DNA of 64,000 bases from contig NZ_FWFY01000001.1 in the NCBI RefSeq assembly GCF_900172345.1, forward strand, positions 124,001 to 188,000, given 5' to 3'. The notes beneath the pieces are model-generated. The model worked only from the letters and a program-made list of their open reading frames with translations, ran no database searches and was not told where the DNA came from. Each line of letters opens with the position of its first letter. Position 1 is the stretch's first letter. This DNA is from Limimaricola soesokkakensis (GTDB lineage: Bacteria > Pseudomonadota > Alphaproteobacteria > Rhodobacterales > Rhodobacteraceae). Both the position numbers and the translations under genes were made by a program. Shown here piece after piece: positions 55,104 to 64,000 of the stretch.

Positions 55104-56216
55104 CTAGGGCGCGATACGGGCCCCTTCCAGCGCCTGCGGTAAAGCTTTCGCGAAGGCGTCCAGATCGGCCTCGCGCCCGGCGGTCACCCGGATGCAGCGG
55201 TTCAGCGGCGCGACGCCCGGCATCCGGACGAAGACACCGCGCGCCGCCAGCCCCTCCATCACCCGGCGCGCGAAGGCACCATCGCCGCCGCAATCCACGG
55301 CGACGAAGTTGGTGGCCGAGGGCAGCGGCATGAGGCCGTTGTCATGCGCGATCGCTGCGATGCGGGCTCGCGCCGCCGCCACTTCCGTCAGCACGTGGTC
55401 GAGATGCTCGCGAGCCGAGAGCGCCGCCAGCGCTCCTTCCTGCGAGATCCGGCTCAGGCCGAAATGATTGCGCACACGGTCGAAAGCCGCGATCAGCGGC
55501 GCCGGACCGATCGCGTAGCCGACGCGCGCGCCCGCAAGCCCATGCGCCTTGGAAAAGGTCCGAAAGCGGATCACACGGTCGTCGGCGGGATCGATCTCGG
55601 GGCGCTCCGCCTCGGGAGCGAATTCGACATAGGCCTCGTCCAGCACCAGCAGCGCATCGGCGGGCAGCGCCTCAATCATCTCGCGGATCGTCGCGGCGTC
55701 GTGCAGCCCGCCCATCGGGTTGTCGGGATTGGCGATGTAGACGAGCTTGGCTCCGGTCCAGCCGGCGCGCTCCACCAAACCCTTGGTATCGACGCGGTCG
55801 CCGTCATAGGGCACCTGTTCGATCCGTCCGCCGAAACCGGTGACGTGGAAGTCGAATGTCGGGTAACCGCCCTCCGAGGTGACGACCCAATCGCCGGGCC
55901 CGACGGTGAGCCTCACCAAGAGGCCAAGCAGCCCGTCGATGCCCTCGCCGACCCGGATATGCGCCGGATCCACCCCATGATGCGCGGCGATGGCTTGGCG
56001 CAGCTCATGCGCCTCCGGATCGCCATACATCCAGACCTCCTCGGCGGCCTTTTGCATCGCCGCGATCGCGGCGGGCGCGGGGCCGAAGGCGTTCTCGTTC
56101 GCGCCCAGCCGGGCGGCAAAGGAACGGCCCATGCGCCGCTCCTGCGTTTCCGGGCCCACGAAGGGCACGCTATCGGGGAGCGAGGCGGCGAGCGGGGTAA
56201 GGCGCGGATCGGTCAT
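55104..56216 (-). CDS. hisC: Histidinol-phosphate aminotransferase-like PLP enzyme
   Basis: 370 residues of class I/II PLP aminotransferases. The PLP lysine is in RTFSKAHGLAGARVGYAIG, the acidic cofactor patch is LVLDEAYVEFAPEAE, and IANPDNPMGG matches the NPxNPxG signature. HisC-type proteins act on histidinol phosphate or aromatic amino acids. It is far from the his operon at the left end, so a role in aromatic amino-acid metabolism is equally possible. Confidence 0.85.
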   Translation of the reverse strand: MTDPRLTPLAASLPDSVPFVGPETQERRMGRSFAARLGANENAFGPAPAAIAAMQKAAEEVWMYGDPEAHELRQAIAAHHGVDPAHIRVGEGIDGLLGLLVRLTVGPGDWVVTSEGGYPTFDFHVTGFGGRIEQVPYDGDRVDTKGLVERAGWTGAKLVYIANPDNPMGGLHDAATIREMIEALPADALLVLDEAYVEFAPEAERPEIDPADDRVIRFRTFSKAHGLAGARVGYAIGPAPLIAAFDRVRNHFGLSRISQEGALAALSAREHLDHVLTEVAAARARIAAIAHDNGLMPLPSATNFVAVDCGGDGAFARRVMEGLAARGVFVRMPGVAPLNRCIRVTAGREADLDAFAKALPQALEGARIAP

Positions 56217-56327
56217 GCGCCAGAGGATGCCGCGCGCCCGACGCCGCTACAAGCAGCAAACGCTTGCACGATGCACGTGCGTCACCTAGCGTGCGGTGAC
56301 AACCTGTAGGTGATAGTGGTTCAAGTG

Positions 56328-56483
56328 ATGCGTGATATTTTACGAACGCTCATATCGGCTTTTGCAGCCAGCGAAGGCGAAGAGCGGACCGGTTTCGAGT
56401 TCGTATGGGTGATTCTGTTGCTGTCGGGCGGCGGCATCGTCCTGACGCTGGCCGTCCGGCTGTTGTTCATCGAAACCATCTGA
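56328..56483 (+). CDS. Small hydrophobic hypothetical protein
   Basis: 51 residues, starting MRDILRTLISAFAASEGEER and with one transmembrane-like stretch (FVWVILLLSGGGIVLTLAV). The Shine-Dalgarno is weak, but the frame is intact and its codons differ from the flanking shadows. It lies in the 380-bp gap between hisC and valS. GTG at 56325 is an alternative start. The function is unknown. Confidence 0.5.
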   Translation: MRDILRTLISAFAASEGEERTGFEFVWVILLLSGGGIVLTLAVRLLFIETI

Positions 56484-56537
56484 CCACGCGGCGCGCTCGC
56501 GCTGCGGGAGAGCATGACGACGTCGTCCCGAGCCAAG

Positions 56538-56566
56538 GGGGGCGGCATCAACCGATTCCCGCCCCC
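56538..56566 (-). terminator. Hairpin after valS
   Basis: GGGGGCGG pairs with CCGCCCCC around a 13-base loop, about 25 bp past the valS stop codon and 55 bp past the small ORF's stop. There is no T-run; it could end transcription from either side. Confidence 0.5.
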
Positions 56567-56592
56567 TGTGATTGTCTGCGGCTTGTCGCGTC

Positions 56593-59500
56593 TCAGGCGA
56601 TCTCGGCCAGCCGGTCGAGCGCGGCGGCGAGTTGCGCGGCCTCGGCTTCGCGGGCTGCGAGGTTCTGCTGGGTTTCCTCGACCACTTCCTCGGGCGCGCT
56701 CTGGGCGAATTTGGGGTTGTTCAGCCGCCCCTTAAGCCCGCCGATCTCCTTGGCCAGCTTGCCCATCACCTTTTCCAGCCGCGCCTTTTCGGCACCCACG
56801 TCGATGATGTCGGCCAGCGGTAGTGCCAGCGTCGCGCCGGGCAGGGGCACAGTGATCGCCCCCTTGGGCGCGGCCTCAGCCTCGACCAGCGAATCGATCC
56901 GCGCCAGCCGCGACACCATCGCGGCGTTGCGGTCCCAAGCGGTGCGCACGGCGTCGTCGGCCCCAACCAGTACCACCGGCACCTGAAGGCCCGCGGGCAC
57001 GTTCATCTGCGCCCGCGCCGAGCGCACGCCCTCGACCATCGCGATGGCGAGCGACATTTCGGCTTCGGCCTCGGGGTCGGCCAGTTCGGCTGCGGTGTAT
57101 TCCGGCCATTCGGCATGGACCAGCATCGTGTCGCGCTGCGCGGTATTGCCCCACAGCTCCTCGGTGATGAAGGGCATGATCGGATGGAGCAGGATCATGC
57201 ACTGGTCGAGCACCCAGGCCATGACCGCCTGCGTCTCGGCCTTGGCCGCGTCGTCGTCGCCCTGCAGCAGCGGCTTGGAGAACTCGACATACCAGTCGCA
57301 GACCTTGCCCCAGACGAAGGCGTAGAGCCCGTTCGCGGCGTCGTTGAAACGGTAGGCGGTGAGCGCCGCGTCGGTCTCCTCGCGGATTTTCGCGGTCTCG
57401 GCGACGATCCAGCGGTTGACGGTCGCGTTCGCCTTGGGCGGCACCGCGGGGGCAGCGTGGCGCTCGGGCGCCAGCGCGCCGTTCATCTCTGCAAAGCGGC
57501 AGGCGTTCCACAGCTTGGTAGTGAAGTTGCGATAGCCTTGGATGCGCTGCGTCGAGAGCTTCAGGTCGCGGCCCATCGCCGCCATCGCGGTGAGTGTGAA
57601 GCGCACCGCGTCGGCGCCGAACTCGTCGATCAGGTCGAGCGGGTCCATGACGTTGCCCAAGCTCTTCGACATCTTCTTGCCCTTCTCGTCGCGCACCAGC
57701 GCGTGGACATAAACGGTGTCGAAGGGCTTCTGGCCGACCACGGCGTATTGCATCATCATCATCCGGGCGACCCAGAAAAAGATGATGTCGAAGCCGGTAA
57801 CCAGCGTGCTGGTCGGGAAGTACTTCTTCAGCTCCGGCGTCTGCTCGGGCCAGCCCAGCGTGCCGATCGGCCAGAGGCCGGAGGAGAACCAGGTGTCGAG
57901 CACGTCGGGGTCGCGCCAGACCGGGATCGCGGTCGGGGCCTGAGGCGAGCGGATCGCGCCCTCGTCGGTGGTGTTGCCCACCGCCGCCTCGAACAGCGCC
58001 ATCGCCTCTTGGCGATCCTCGACGAAGCGGATCTCGTCATGGCCGTAATAGGCGGCCATCTTGGCGAGCGCCTCCTCGCGGGTGGCGGCGCAGAACGGCG
58101 TCCACTCGGCCTCAAGATCGACATGGCCGTCGGTCAGGGTCGGCCCGTACCAGACCGGGATCTGGTGGCCCCACCAAAGCTGGCGCGAGATGCACCAGGG
58201 TTCGATGTTCTCAAGCCAGTGGAAATAGACCTTGGCGTCGCGCTCGGGCAGGATCTTCGTCTCGCCCGATCGCACCGCGTCGAGCGCCGGGCCGACGATC
58301 TTGGAGGTGTCGACGAACCACTGGTCGGTGAGCATAGGCTCGATCACCACCTTCGAGCGGTCGCCAAAGGGCTGCATGATCGGCTTGTGCTCGACAAGCG
58401 GCACCAGCCGGGTCTCGGGCGGGGTACCGCCTTCCTCGGCGGCCTCGCGCTTGGCGGCCTTGGGGCCGAGGCGCGGGTCCCATTCGGGCACCATCACGGC
58501 GAGGCCCTGCTCGGTGATGTCAGCGATCACGCGCTCGCGCGCCTCGAAGCGGTCGAGCCCGCGATATTCGTCCGGCACCAAGTTGAGGGCGTCGGCTTCC
58601 ATCACGGAAATCTCGGCGCCGCGGGCCACTTCCTGTGCCCGGGCGGCCGCCTCGGCATAGGGGGCGCCGTCGGCGCGCATCGCGCCCTTAGTGTCCATCA
58701 ACCGATACATCGGGATGCCGCCGCGCTTGGCGACCTCGTAGTCGTTGAAGTCGTGCGCGCCGGTGATCTTCACCGCGCCCGAGCCGAAATCCATCTCCGG
58801 ATACTCATCGGTGATGATCGGGATCAGGCGACGATGCTCCTTGGGCCCGACCGGGATCTCGCAGAGCTTGCCGACGATGGGAGCGTAGCGCTCGTCATCG
58901 GGGTGCACGGCCACCGCGCCGTCGCCCAGCATCGTCTCGGGCCGCGTCGTGGCGATGGAGATGTAGTCGCGCTCTTCCTCGAAAACGATTTTCCCGTCCT
59001 CGTCGCGCTCCACATAGGTATAGGTTTCGCCGCCAGCCAGAGGGTACTTGAAGTGCCACATGTTGCCGGGCTGCTCGATGTTCTCGACCTCGAGATCCGA
59101 GATCGCCGTCTCGAAATGCGGGTCCCAGTTCACCAGCCGCTTGCCGCGGTAGATCAGGCCCTTCTCGTACATGTCGACGAAGACCTTGATCACCGCGTCA
59201 TGGAAGTTGCCCTGCTCGCCCTCGGGCGCGCCCGGCGCGCCGGACATGGTGAAGGCGTTGCGCTCCCAGTCGCAGGAGGCGCCGAGCCGCTTGAGCTGGT
59301 CGATGATGGTACCGCCCGACTGCGCCTTCCACTCCCAGACCTTTTCGAGGAACTTCTCGCGGCCCATTTCGCGGCGGCTCTCATTGCCGGCCTTGGCCAT
59401 TTCGCGCTCCACGACCATCTGCGTGGCGATGCCCGCGTGGTCCTGTCCGGGCTGCCACAGCGTGTCGAAGCCGCGCATCCGGTGCCAGCGAGCGAGGATG

Positions 59501-59688
59501 TCCTGCAGCGTGTTGTTGAACGCATGGCCCATATGCAGCGAGCCGGTGACGTTGGGCGGCGGGATCATCATCGAGAAGGTCTCGGAGCGGCGCGCGCCGG
59601 CACCGGCACGGAACGCGCCCGCCTGTTCCCATGCCGCGTAGAGCCGGGCCTCGGCCTCGGCCGCGTCGAACGTCTTTTCCATCGCCAT
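56593..59688 (-). CDS. valS: Valyl-tRNA synthetase
   Basis: A 1031-residue class I synthetase. The HIGH-type motif is [15 protein letters not shown] and the KMSKS motif is [14 protein letters not shown]. The editing domain lies in the middle ([21 protein letters not shown]), with the anticodon domain and a C-terminal coiled coil ([20 protein letters not shown]) after it. The ATG at 59688 is used; ATG at 59682 is possible. It charges tRNA-Val. The Lrp gene follows 64 bp upstream on the same strand. Confidence 0.97.
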   Translation of the reverse strand: MAMEKTFDAAEAEARLYAAWEQAGAFRAGAGARRSETFSMMIPPPNVTGSLHMGHAFNNTLQDILARWHRMRGFDTLWQPGQDHAGIATQMVVEREMAKAGNESRREMGREKFLEKVWEWKAQSGGTIIDQLKRLGASCDWERNAFTMSGAPGAPEGEQGNFHDAVIKVFVDMYEKGLIYRGKRLVNWDPHFETAISDLEVENIEQPGNMWHFKYPLAGGETYTYVERDEDGKIVFEEERDYISIATTRPETMLGDGAVAVHPDDERYAPIVGKLCEIPVGPKEHRRLIPIITDEYPEMDFGSGAVKITGAHDFNDYEVAKRGGIPMYRLMDTKGAMRADGAPYAEAAARAQEVARGAEISVMEADALNLVPDEYRGLDRFEARERVIADITEQGLAVMVPEWDPRLGPKAAKREAAEEGGTPPETRLVPLVEHKPIMQPFGDRSKVVIEPMLTDQWFVDTSKIVGPALDAVRSGETKILPERDAKVYFHWLENIEPWCISRQLWWGHQIPVWYGPTLTDGHVDLEAEWTPFCAATREEALAKMAAYYGHDEIRFVEDRQEAMALFEAAVGNTTDEGAIRSPQAPTAIPVWRDPDVLDTWFSSGLWPIGTLGWPEQTPELKKYFPTSTLVTGFDIIFFWVARMMMMQYAVVGQKPFDTVYVHALVRDEKGKKMSKSLGNVMDPLDLIDEFGADAVRFTLTAMAAMGRDLKLSTQRIQGYRNFTTKLWNACRFAEMNGALAPERHAAPAVPPKANATVNRWIVAETAKIREETDAALTAYRFNDAANGLYAFVWGKVCDWYVEFSKPLLQGDDDAAKAETQAVMAWVLDQCMILLHPIMPFITEELWGNTAQRDTMLVHAEWPEYTAAELADPEAEAEMSLAIAMVEGVRSARAQMNVPAGLQVPVVLVGADDAVRTAWDRNAAMVSRLARIDSLVEAEAAPKGAITVPLPGATLALPLADIIDVGAEKARLEKVMGKLAKEIGGLKGRLNNPKFAQSAPEEVVEETQQNLAAREAEAAQLAAALDRLAEIA

Positions 59689-59751
59689 GTCCCGGGCTCC
59701 TCGTGCAGATCGGCCTTGTCTCTAGCGCGGCGGGCGGGGGAGGAAAAGGGA

Positions 59752-60186
59752 TCAGCCCCGGTCGATCCGGGTGGAAAGGTGAATGAGCGCCTCGGTCGCC
59801 TTGACGCCATCGAGCGCGCCGATCCGGTCGAGCGCCGCGTCCAACGCCTCGGTGGTCTGCGCCCGCAACCGGCAGGCAAGATCGAAGCGGCCCGAGGTGG
59901 TATGGACGGTCTCGACCTCGGCGATCCGCTTGAGCCCCGCCAGCACGGCGGCCTGCCGCGCGGGGGTCATCTGCACCAGCACCGTGGCGCAGATGCCGCC
60001 GCGCGCCCGATCGGCCAGCCGGACCGTATAGCCCGCGATCACGCCCGCGCGCTCCAGCCGGTCGAGCCGCGCCTGTACCGTGGAGCGGGCGAGGCCCAGC
60101 CGCTGCGCCAGATGCGCCACGGGGGCGCGTGCATTCTCTGTCAGAAGCGCGATGAGGCGGGCATCGGTCGGATCGGGTTCGGTCAT
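59752..60186 (-). CDS. Lrp/AsnC family transcriptional regulator
   Basis: 144 residues. The N-terminal HTH (PTDARLIALLTENARAPVAH and AQRLGLARSTVQARLDRLERAGVI) is followed by a RAM ligand-binding domain (VLVQMTPARQAAVLAGLKRIAEVETVHTTSGRFDL). It is divergent from the PLP decarboxylase gene with a 106-bp gap holding repeated CATATCG half-sites, so it probably controls that gene in response to an amino acid. The frame could extend upstream, but MTEPDPTDARL is the family start. Confidence 0.9.
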   Translation of the reverse strand: MTEPDPTDARLIALLTENARAPVAHLAQRLGLARSTVQARLDRLERAGVIAGYTVRLADRARGGICATVLVQMTPARQAAVLAGLKRIAEVETVHTTSGRFDLACRLRAQTTEALDAALDRIGALDGVKATEALIHLSTRIDRG

Positions 60187-60231
60187 ATCGCCGATCCTGC
60201 CGACGATATGGCGGCAGGTCGAGACATATCG
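60184..60231. promoter_or_regulatory. Repeated CATATCG half-sites (putative Lrp-type operator)
   Basis: CATATCG occurs at 60184-60190 and 60225-60231, and the inverted form CGATATG at 60204-60210. Spacing is 20-21 bp, two turns of the helix, as expected for cooperative binding of an Lrp/AsnC octamer. The first half-site overlaps the regulator's own start codon, which would allow autorepression. Confidence 0.65.
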
Positions 60232-60292
60232 CGCGGAGTGCCGCTTCGTTCCGGCGGTCACCCGGCGCAGCATGGGAGCAAGGAGGACCCAT

Positions 60293-61468
60293 ATGCTGCA
60301 AAGCCCCGTTGCCATTCCACTTCCCACCGTGCCGCCTCGCGCAGAGACGCCGCGTGACTGGCTGCGTCGCCATGGCGGCGATACGCCGGTGTTGCTCAGC
60401 TGCCCCGAAGCCTTGGCTGCCCGTCACGCCAGCTTCCGGCGCGGCTTTCCGGGCGAGGTGACTTATGCCGTGAAGGCCAATCCCGATGCGGCGGTGATCG
60501 CGCAGCTGGCAGCGGAGGGGATGCGCGCTTTCGACGTCGCCTCACCCGCCGAGATGGCTCTGGTGCACGGGCTCTGCCCAGAGGCGGCACTGCATTACCA
60601 CAACCCGGTGCGCTCGCGCGCCGAGATCAGGGCCGGGATCGCCGCGGGGGTGGCGTCTTGGTCGGTCGATGACATGGCCGAGTTCGACAAGCTCATTGCC
60701 GAAGGGGTCGGGCGCGAGGCCGAGATCGCGGTGCGGCTAAAGCTGCCGGTGGCGGGCGCGGCCTATGATTTCGGTGCCAAGTTCGGTGCCGTGCCGGAAC
60801 TGGCGCGGGCGCTTCTGCGGCGCGCGGCAGAGGCGGGTTTCCGGGTCTCGATGACCTTCCATGTCGGCACCCAATGCGCCGATCCGGCGGCCTGGACCAC
60901 CTATATCGGCGCCTGCGCGGATCTGGCCCGGGGGGCGGGGGTGCGGCTGGCGCGGCTCAATGTCGGCGGCGGCTTCGCCTCGGGCCGCGACGGTATCGCC
61001 CCCGATCACGAACCGGTCTTCGCGGCGATCTCCCGAGGTGTCGCGGCATTCGAGGATGCGCCTGCGCTGGTCTGCGAACCGGGCCGGGGCCTCGTGGCAG
61101 ATTCCATGGCCTACGCGGTGCCGATCAAGGCGCGGCGCGGCGCCGCGCTCTACCTGGGCGACGGCATCTATGGCGGGCTGTCCGAATGCCCCTCGATCGG
61201 CGTGCCCAGCGTCGATTTGGTCCCGCATGACGGTCGCAGCCTCGGCCCTGACCAGCCCTTCGTTCTGTTCGGCCCGACCTGCGACAGCCTCGACCGACTG
61301 CCCGGCGAAACCCGCCTGCCGGGCTGCGCGGCCGAAGACGACTGGCTGCTGTTCTGCTCGGCGGGGGCCTACCTGGTCGGGGTAACGACCTGTTTCAACG
61401 GATATGGAACATATGATCGGGCAGAGGTCGCGCGCCTCTGGACAGAGCGGTCTCGTCCCTTAGGGTAA
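60293..61468 (+). CDS. Type III PLP-dependent decarboxylase (ornithine/lysine decarboxylase-like)
   Basis: 391 residues. The PLP lysine is in VTYAVKANPDAAV; the cofactor loop is LNVGGGFASG and EPGRGLVADS; a HVGTQC patch and the substrate/active-site Cys segment FGPTCDSLDR follow. Members decarboxylate ornithine, lysine or diaminopimelate; CDSLDR with a short C-terminal domain fits ornithine/lysine better than diaminopimelate. AAGGAGG precedes the ATG. It is divergent from the Lrp regulator. Confidence 0.88.
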   Translation: MLQSPVAIPLPTVPPRAETPRDWLRRHGGDTPVLLSCPEALAARHASFRRGFPGEVTYAVKANPDAAVIAQLAAEGMRAFDVASPAEMALVHGLCPEAALHYHNPVRSRAEIRAGIAAGVASWSVDDMAEFDKLIAEGVGREAEIAVRLKLPVAGAAYDFGAKFGAVPELARALLRRAAEAGFRVSMTFHVGTQCADPAAWTTYIGACADLARGAGVRLARLNVGGGFASGRDGIAPDHEPVFAAISRGVAAFEDAPALVCEPGRGLVADSMAYAVPIKARRGAALYLGDGIYGGLSECPSIGVPSVDLVPHDGRSLGPDQPFVLFGPTCDSLDRLPGETRLPGCAAEDDWLLFCSAGAYLVGVTTCFNGYGTYDRAEVARLWTERSRPLG

Positions 61469-61534
61469 AGGTTAACGGCGGAAGGGAAATCATGCGGGCG
61501 ACGAGCAGGTCAGTGGCGCAGGGAAGAGGCCCCG

Positions 61535-62632
61535 ATGGGCGTCCGTGACTGGCTGCTCGGGCTGATCGGACGCCGGCCGCGGCAGGCCGAGGGTCAGCCC
61601 CGCGCCCGTGGCGCTGCCACCCATGTGATCATCCTCGACGGCACCATGTCGACGCTCCGGCGCGGCTTCGAAACCAATGCCGGTCTGACCTACAAGCTGC
61701 TGCGCGAGAGCGGCCGCCACGCGAACCTGACGGTGCATTACGAGGCTGGCATTCAGTGGCGCAGCTGGGCCGAAACGCTCGATGTGCTGATGGGACGCGG
61801 CATCAACCGCCTGATCCAGCGTGCCTATGGCGTGCTCGCCTCGCGGTTTCGTCCCGGCGACACGATCATTCTCGTGGGGTATTCGCGCGGTGCCTACGCG
61901 GTGCGGTCGCTGTCGGGGATGATCAGCCGGATCGGGCTGCTGCGCGCTGAGGCCGCCACCGAGCGCAACGTCCGCGACGCCTATCGCCACTACCGTCATC
62001 GCGGCTCCGAGCCGAGCGAGGCGGCGCGGGCCTTCGCGCGACTTTACTGCCATGACCGGGTGGAGATCGAGGCGGTGGCGGTCTGGGACACGGTGGCTTC
62101 GCTGGGCCTGCGCCTGCCGCTCCTGTGGCGCTGGTCCGAGCCCAACCACATGTTCCACGACCACCGGCTTGGCAGCCACGTGCTGCACGGGTTCCATGCG
62201 CTGGCGCTCGACGAGACGCGCCGCGCCTACACCCCCGTGCTCTGGACCACGCCCGAGGGCTTTGGCGGCCATGTGGAGCAGGTCTGGTTCAGGGGCACGC
62301 ATGGCGACATCGGCGGCCAGATCGGCGGCTCTTTGCAGCACCGGCCCCTTGCCAACATCCCGCTGGTCTGGATGCTGGAGCGGCTGGAGCAACGCGGCAT
62401 GACCCTGCCCGAGGACTGGCGATCGCGGTTTCCCTGTGATCCGAAGGCGCCCTCGGTCAGCACGTGGCGCGGCTGGAACAAGCTGTTCCTGTCGCGCCGG
62501 CGGCGCATCGTCGGGCGCGATCCTTCCGAGCGCCTGCATGAGACGGTGGCGGGCGGGCACCCGGCGCGGATGCGTCTGCCCGCGCCGGGCGAGGATCTGC
62601 CGACCGTCGGTCATCTGGGCGCGGCGGAGTAG
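61535..62632 (+). CDS. DUF2235 (Tle1-like phospholipase) family protein
   Basis: 365 residues. The DUF2235 start is HVIILDGTMSTLRRGFETNAG; the nucleophile elbow is LVGYSRGAYAVRSL (GYSRG), the catalytic Asp may lie in VAVWDTVASLG, and the late GTHGDIGGQIGGS is a family signature. Tle1 relatives are type VI secretion lipases, but no secretion genes are nearby, so a cytoplasmic lipase or esterase role is as likely. It lies next to a convergent lysophospholipase-like gene. Confidence 0.85.
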   Translation: MGVRDWLLGLIGRRPRQAEGQPRARGAATHVIILDGTMSTLRRGFETNAGLTYKLLRESGRHANLTVHYEAGIQWRSWAETLDVLMGRGINRLIQRAYGVLASRFRPGDTIILVGYSRGAYAVRSLSGMISRIGLLRAEAATERNVRDAYRHYRHRGSEPSEAARAFARLYCHDRVEIEAVAVWDTVASLGLRLPLLWRWSEPNHMFHDHRLGSHVLHGFHALALDETRRAYTPVLWTTPEGFGGHVEQVWFRGTHGDIGGQIGGSLQHRPLANIPLVWMLERLEQRGMTLPEDWRSRFPCDPKAPSVSTWRGWNKLFLSRRRRIVGRDPSERLHETVAGGHPARMRLPAPGEDLPTVGHLGAAE

Positions 62633-62639
62633 TTCCGCC

Positions 62640-63578
62640 TCAGCCGAAATGATTTGCGATCCGGTCGATCCGCGCGCCCCGCGTCTCCGCGTCCTCGATC
62701 AGGAGTTCGTGGCGGCCGCCCTCGATCATCTCGAATGCGGCGCCGGGCCAGCGTGCCATCCGCTGTCGGATCCGGGCCGAATCGACCACCCATTCCTCGG
62801 TGCCCAGAAGCGTCAGGCAGGTCAGGGCGGGCGAGGGCAGCCGCGACAGCGTCCAGGTCTCGCGCAGTGCTTCGTGCAGCCAGTGCAGCGACGGTGCGGC
62901 GAGGCCCAGCTCGGGATGCAGAGCCACCTGCCGGCGTACCCAATCGAAGCTCTCCTGATCGCGGGTCAGCATGTTGGCCTCGGCCGCCTCCGCCGCTTCT
63001 TCCAGCGTGGCCGAACGTCCCGGCGACGGAAGGTGCGACAGCCCGACGAGACGCGAGGCGCTGCTGAGCCCCCAGGCCGCGACGCGCAGGGTGGGGCGCA
63101 TCAGCACGCCCCACATCGGCGCGGTAAAGCAGGCGCTGTCGAAGCCAACGCCACGGATCAGCGCCCTGAGGCCGATGCAGCCCCCCATGGAATGGGCGAG
63201 CATGTGATAGGGGCGCGGCAGTCCGAGAGACTGGGCATGAGTCAGGAAGGCATCGAGATCGTCCTGGTATTCGGAGAAGCGATCGACATGGCCGCGCATC
63301 GCGTCGTCATGGCCCCGGTGCGACAGCCCCTGACCGCGCCAGTCCAGCGTCGCGCAGCCATAGCCGCGCGCCACGAGGTCGCCCGCGACACGTCCGTATT
63401 TCTCGGCGTATTCGGTGCGCCCGGTGAGGATCAGCACCGTGCCGCGCGGCGCGGCCGCGTCCCAATGCACGGCTCTGAGGCGCACGCCGTCCGCGGCGGC
63501 GATCCATTGCGCCGCCGCCGGGCCATCGGCCACCTCCGCGAAGTAGGGGGCGACCGAGGGCTCGGTGCCGTCAGCCAA
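62640..63578 (-). CDS. Alpha/beta hydrolase of the PldB/lysophospholipase type
   Basis: 312 residues. Family patches are GTVLILTGRTEYAEKYGRVA, LDWRGQGLSHRG, the nucleophile elbow LAHSMGGCIGL and late LLGTEEWVVDSARI with GGRHELLIED. It resembles monoacylglycerol lipase or lysophospholipase L2 (PldB). The substrate is unknown. It overlaps the upstream SCP2-like gene by eight bases, so the two are co-translated and may share a lipid substrate. Confidence 0.88.
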   Translation of the reverse strand: MADGTEPSVAPYFAEVADGPAAAQWIAAADGVRLRAVHWDAAAPRGTVLILTGRTEYAEKYGRVAGDLVARGYGCATLDWRGQGLSHRGHDDAMRGHVDRFSEYQDDLDAFLTHAQSLGLPRPYHMLAHSMGGCIGLRALIRGVGFDSACFTAPMWGVLMRPTLRVAAWGLSSASRLVGLSHLPSPGRSATLEEAAEAAEANMLTRDQESFDWVRRQVALHPELGLAAPSLHWLHEALRETWTLSRLPSPALTCLTLLGTEEWVVDSARIRQRMARWPGAAFEMIEGGRHELLIEDAETRGARIDRIANHFG

Positions 63579-63867
63579 GAACCGCCGCCAGCTTCATGGC
63601 AAGCCCCATGTCGCCATCGACCGACAGCTTGCCCTGCATGAAGGCGGCAGTCGGATCGAGATCGCCCTCGAGGATCGCCTGGAAGGTCTCGGCATCGGCG
63701 GTGAGCGTCACCTCGGCCGGCTCGTCGCCCGCGCGTGCGCCGCTCTCGTCGATCATGATCGCGCCCTCATCCGCGATCATGAACTTGGCCGGGCCGCCCT
63801 CGAGGCCTTGCCCGTCCATCTTGGCGTTGAGCGCCGTCACCGCCTGGCTCACCAGTTCACTCATCAT
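63571..63867 (-). CDS. SCP2 sterol-binding domain protein
   Basis: 98 residues from MMSELVSQAVTALNAKMDGQ. It matches the SCP2 domain: AEVTLTADAETFQAILEG and DPTAAFMQGKLSVDGDMGLAMKL. SCP2 proteins bind lipids or acyl-CoA. The ORF could extend to 63993 but the extra residues have no family match. It is upstream of and overlaps the lysophospholipase-like gene. Confidence 0.85.
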   Translation of the reverse strand: MMSELVSQAVTALNAKMDGQGLEGGPAKFMIADEGAIMIDESGARAGDEPAEVTLTADAETFQAILEGDLDPTAAFMQGKLSVDGDMGLAMKLAAVLG

Positions 63868-63967
63868 GTCGTCCTTCGGGTTCGCGGAAGCCGGGATGGC
63901 CGCCGATCTGGTCCTTGTGATGGGGTGCCTCTGGTCTCGGTCCGGGCGGGCCCCTACACTAGGGACT

Positions 63968-64000
63968 ATGGGTGCAAGCATTCTTCCCTTCAAACCTGTC
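63968..64000 (+). CDS. Start of a CDS running off the right edge (unidentified)
   Basis: Eleven codons, MGASILPFKPV, follow an AGGGA-like site just upstream. It is divergent from the SCP2 gene with a 100-bp gap. Too short to identify; it may be a real gene start or chance. Confidence 0.35.
   Translation, partial: MGASILPFKPV

Noticed and set aside
57115-60357. 1080-residue plus-strand ORF
   Set aside because: Antisense to valS and the Lrp gene; both real genes have clear motifs.
61535-62632. Type VI secretion effector
   Set aside because: The DUF2235 protein resembles Tle1 lipases, but no VgrG, PAAR, immunity or secretion gene is nearby.

Overview
The window is GC-rich chromosomal DNA from an alphaproteobacterium, most likely a marine or halotolerant member of the Rhodobacteraceae (Roseobacter group). 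The support is a short ProS without an insertion domain, choXWV facing betICBA, an LdtR-type MarR regulator, SdhE next to a small HTH protein, a perM-hda-ppk-ppx cluster, and a LexA site of the alphaproteobacterial GAAC-N7-GAAC type in front of uvrD. Codons end mostly in G or C, so long antisense ORFs are common; I treated these as shadows. I saw no CRISPR array, insertion sequence, prophage or rRNA.

Layout. 1-1.2 kb: end of a his operon (hisB, start of hisH) and two tRNA-Gly(GCC) genes inside a perfect 115-bp direct repeat. 1.4-7.2 kb: VOC protein, pyruvate carboxylase, membrane GAF-GGDEF diguanylate cyclase. 7.4-11.5 kb: uvrD with an upstream LexA site, then LysE-type and DMT exporters. 11.5-19.9 kb: a choline/choline-O-sulfate to glycine betaine locus, with choXWV (ABC import) divergent from betI-betC-betB-betA, a BetI-type operator between them and strong hairpins between choX and choW and between betB and betA. 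20-25.5 kb: small or exported proteins (nuclease, lipoprotein, DUF4174, GNAT, J-domain, EEP family). 25.6-32 kb: gph facing a ppx/ppk1/hda/perM cluster that puts polyphosphate metabolism next to a DnaA-regulating ATPase. 32-39 kb: proS, an MDR oxidoreductase, lolCD, a small winged-helix-like ORF of lower GC, and parE. 39-47 kb: exported hydrolase, epimerase, MATE and DedA membrane proteins, aspartate aminotransferase, HTH, sdhE, ldtR, gloA. 47-49.5 kb: a Slam-like outer-membrane protein coupled to a TbpB-like lipoprotein. 49.7-64 kb: thyX, a low-GC Fic/Doc gene, cspA, ArsC-like, thrS, hydrolases, a hisC-type aminotransferase, valS, a divergent Lrp regulator and PLP decarboxylase, DUF2235, lysophospholipase-like and SCP2-like genes.

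Two parts stand out. The gene at 50580-51467 is strikingly AT-rich, sits with no gap between thyX and cspA, has no room for an antitoxin gene, and appears to join a Doc/Fic domain to a C-terminal HicA-like fold lacking the usual histidine; it is the best candidate for an undescribed single-gene toxin or defence module. The lipoprotein/Slam pair at 47112-49513 is a candidate surface-lipoprotein export system with its own cargo. All functional calls rest on motif recognition; no database search was run.
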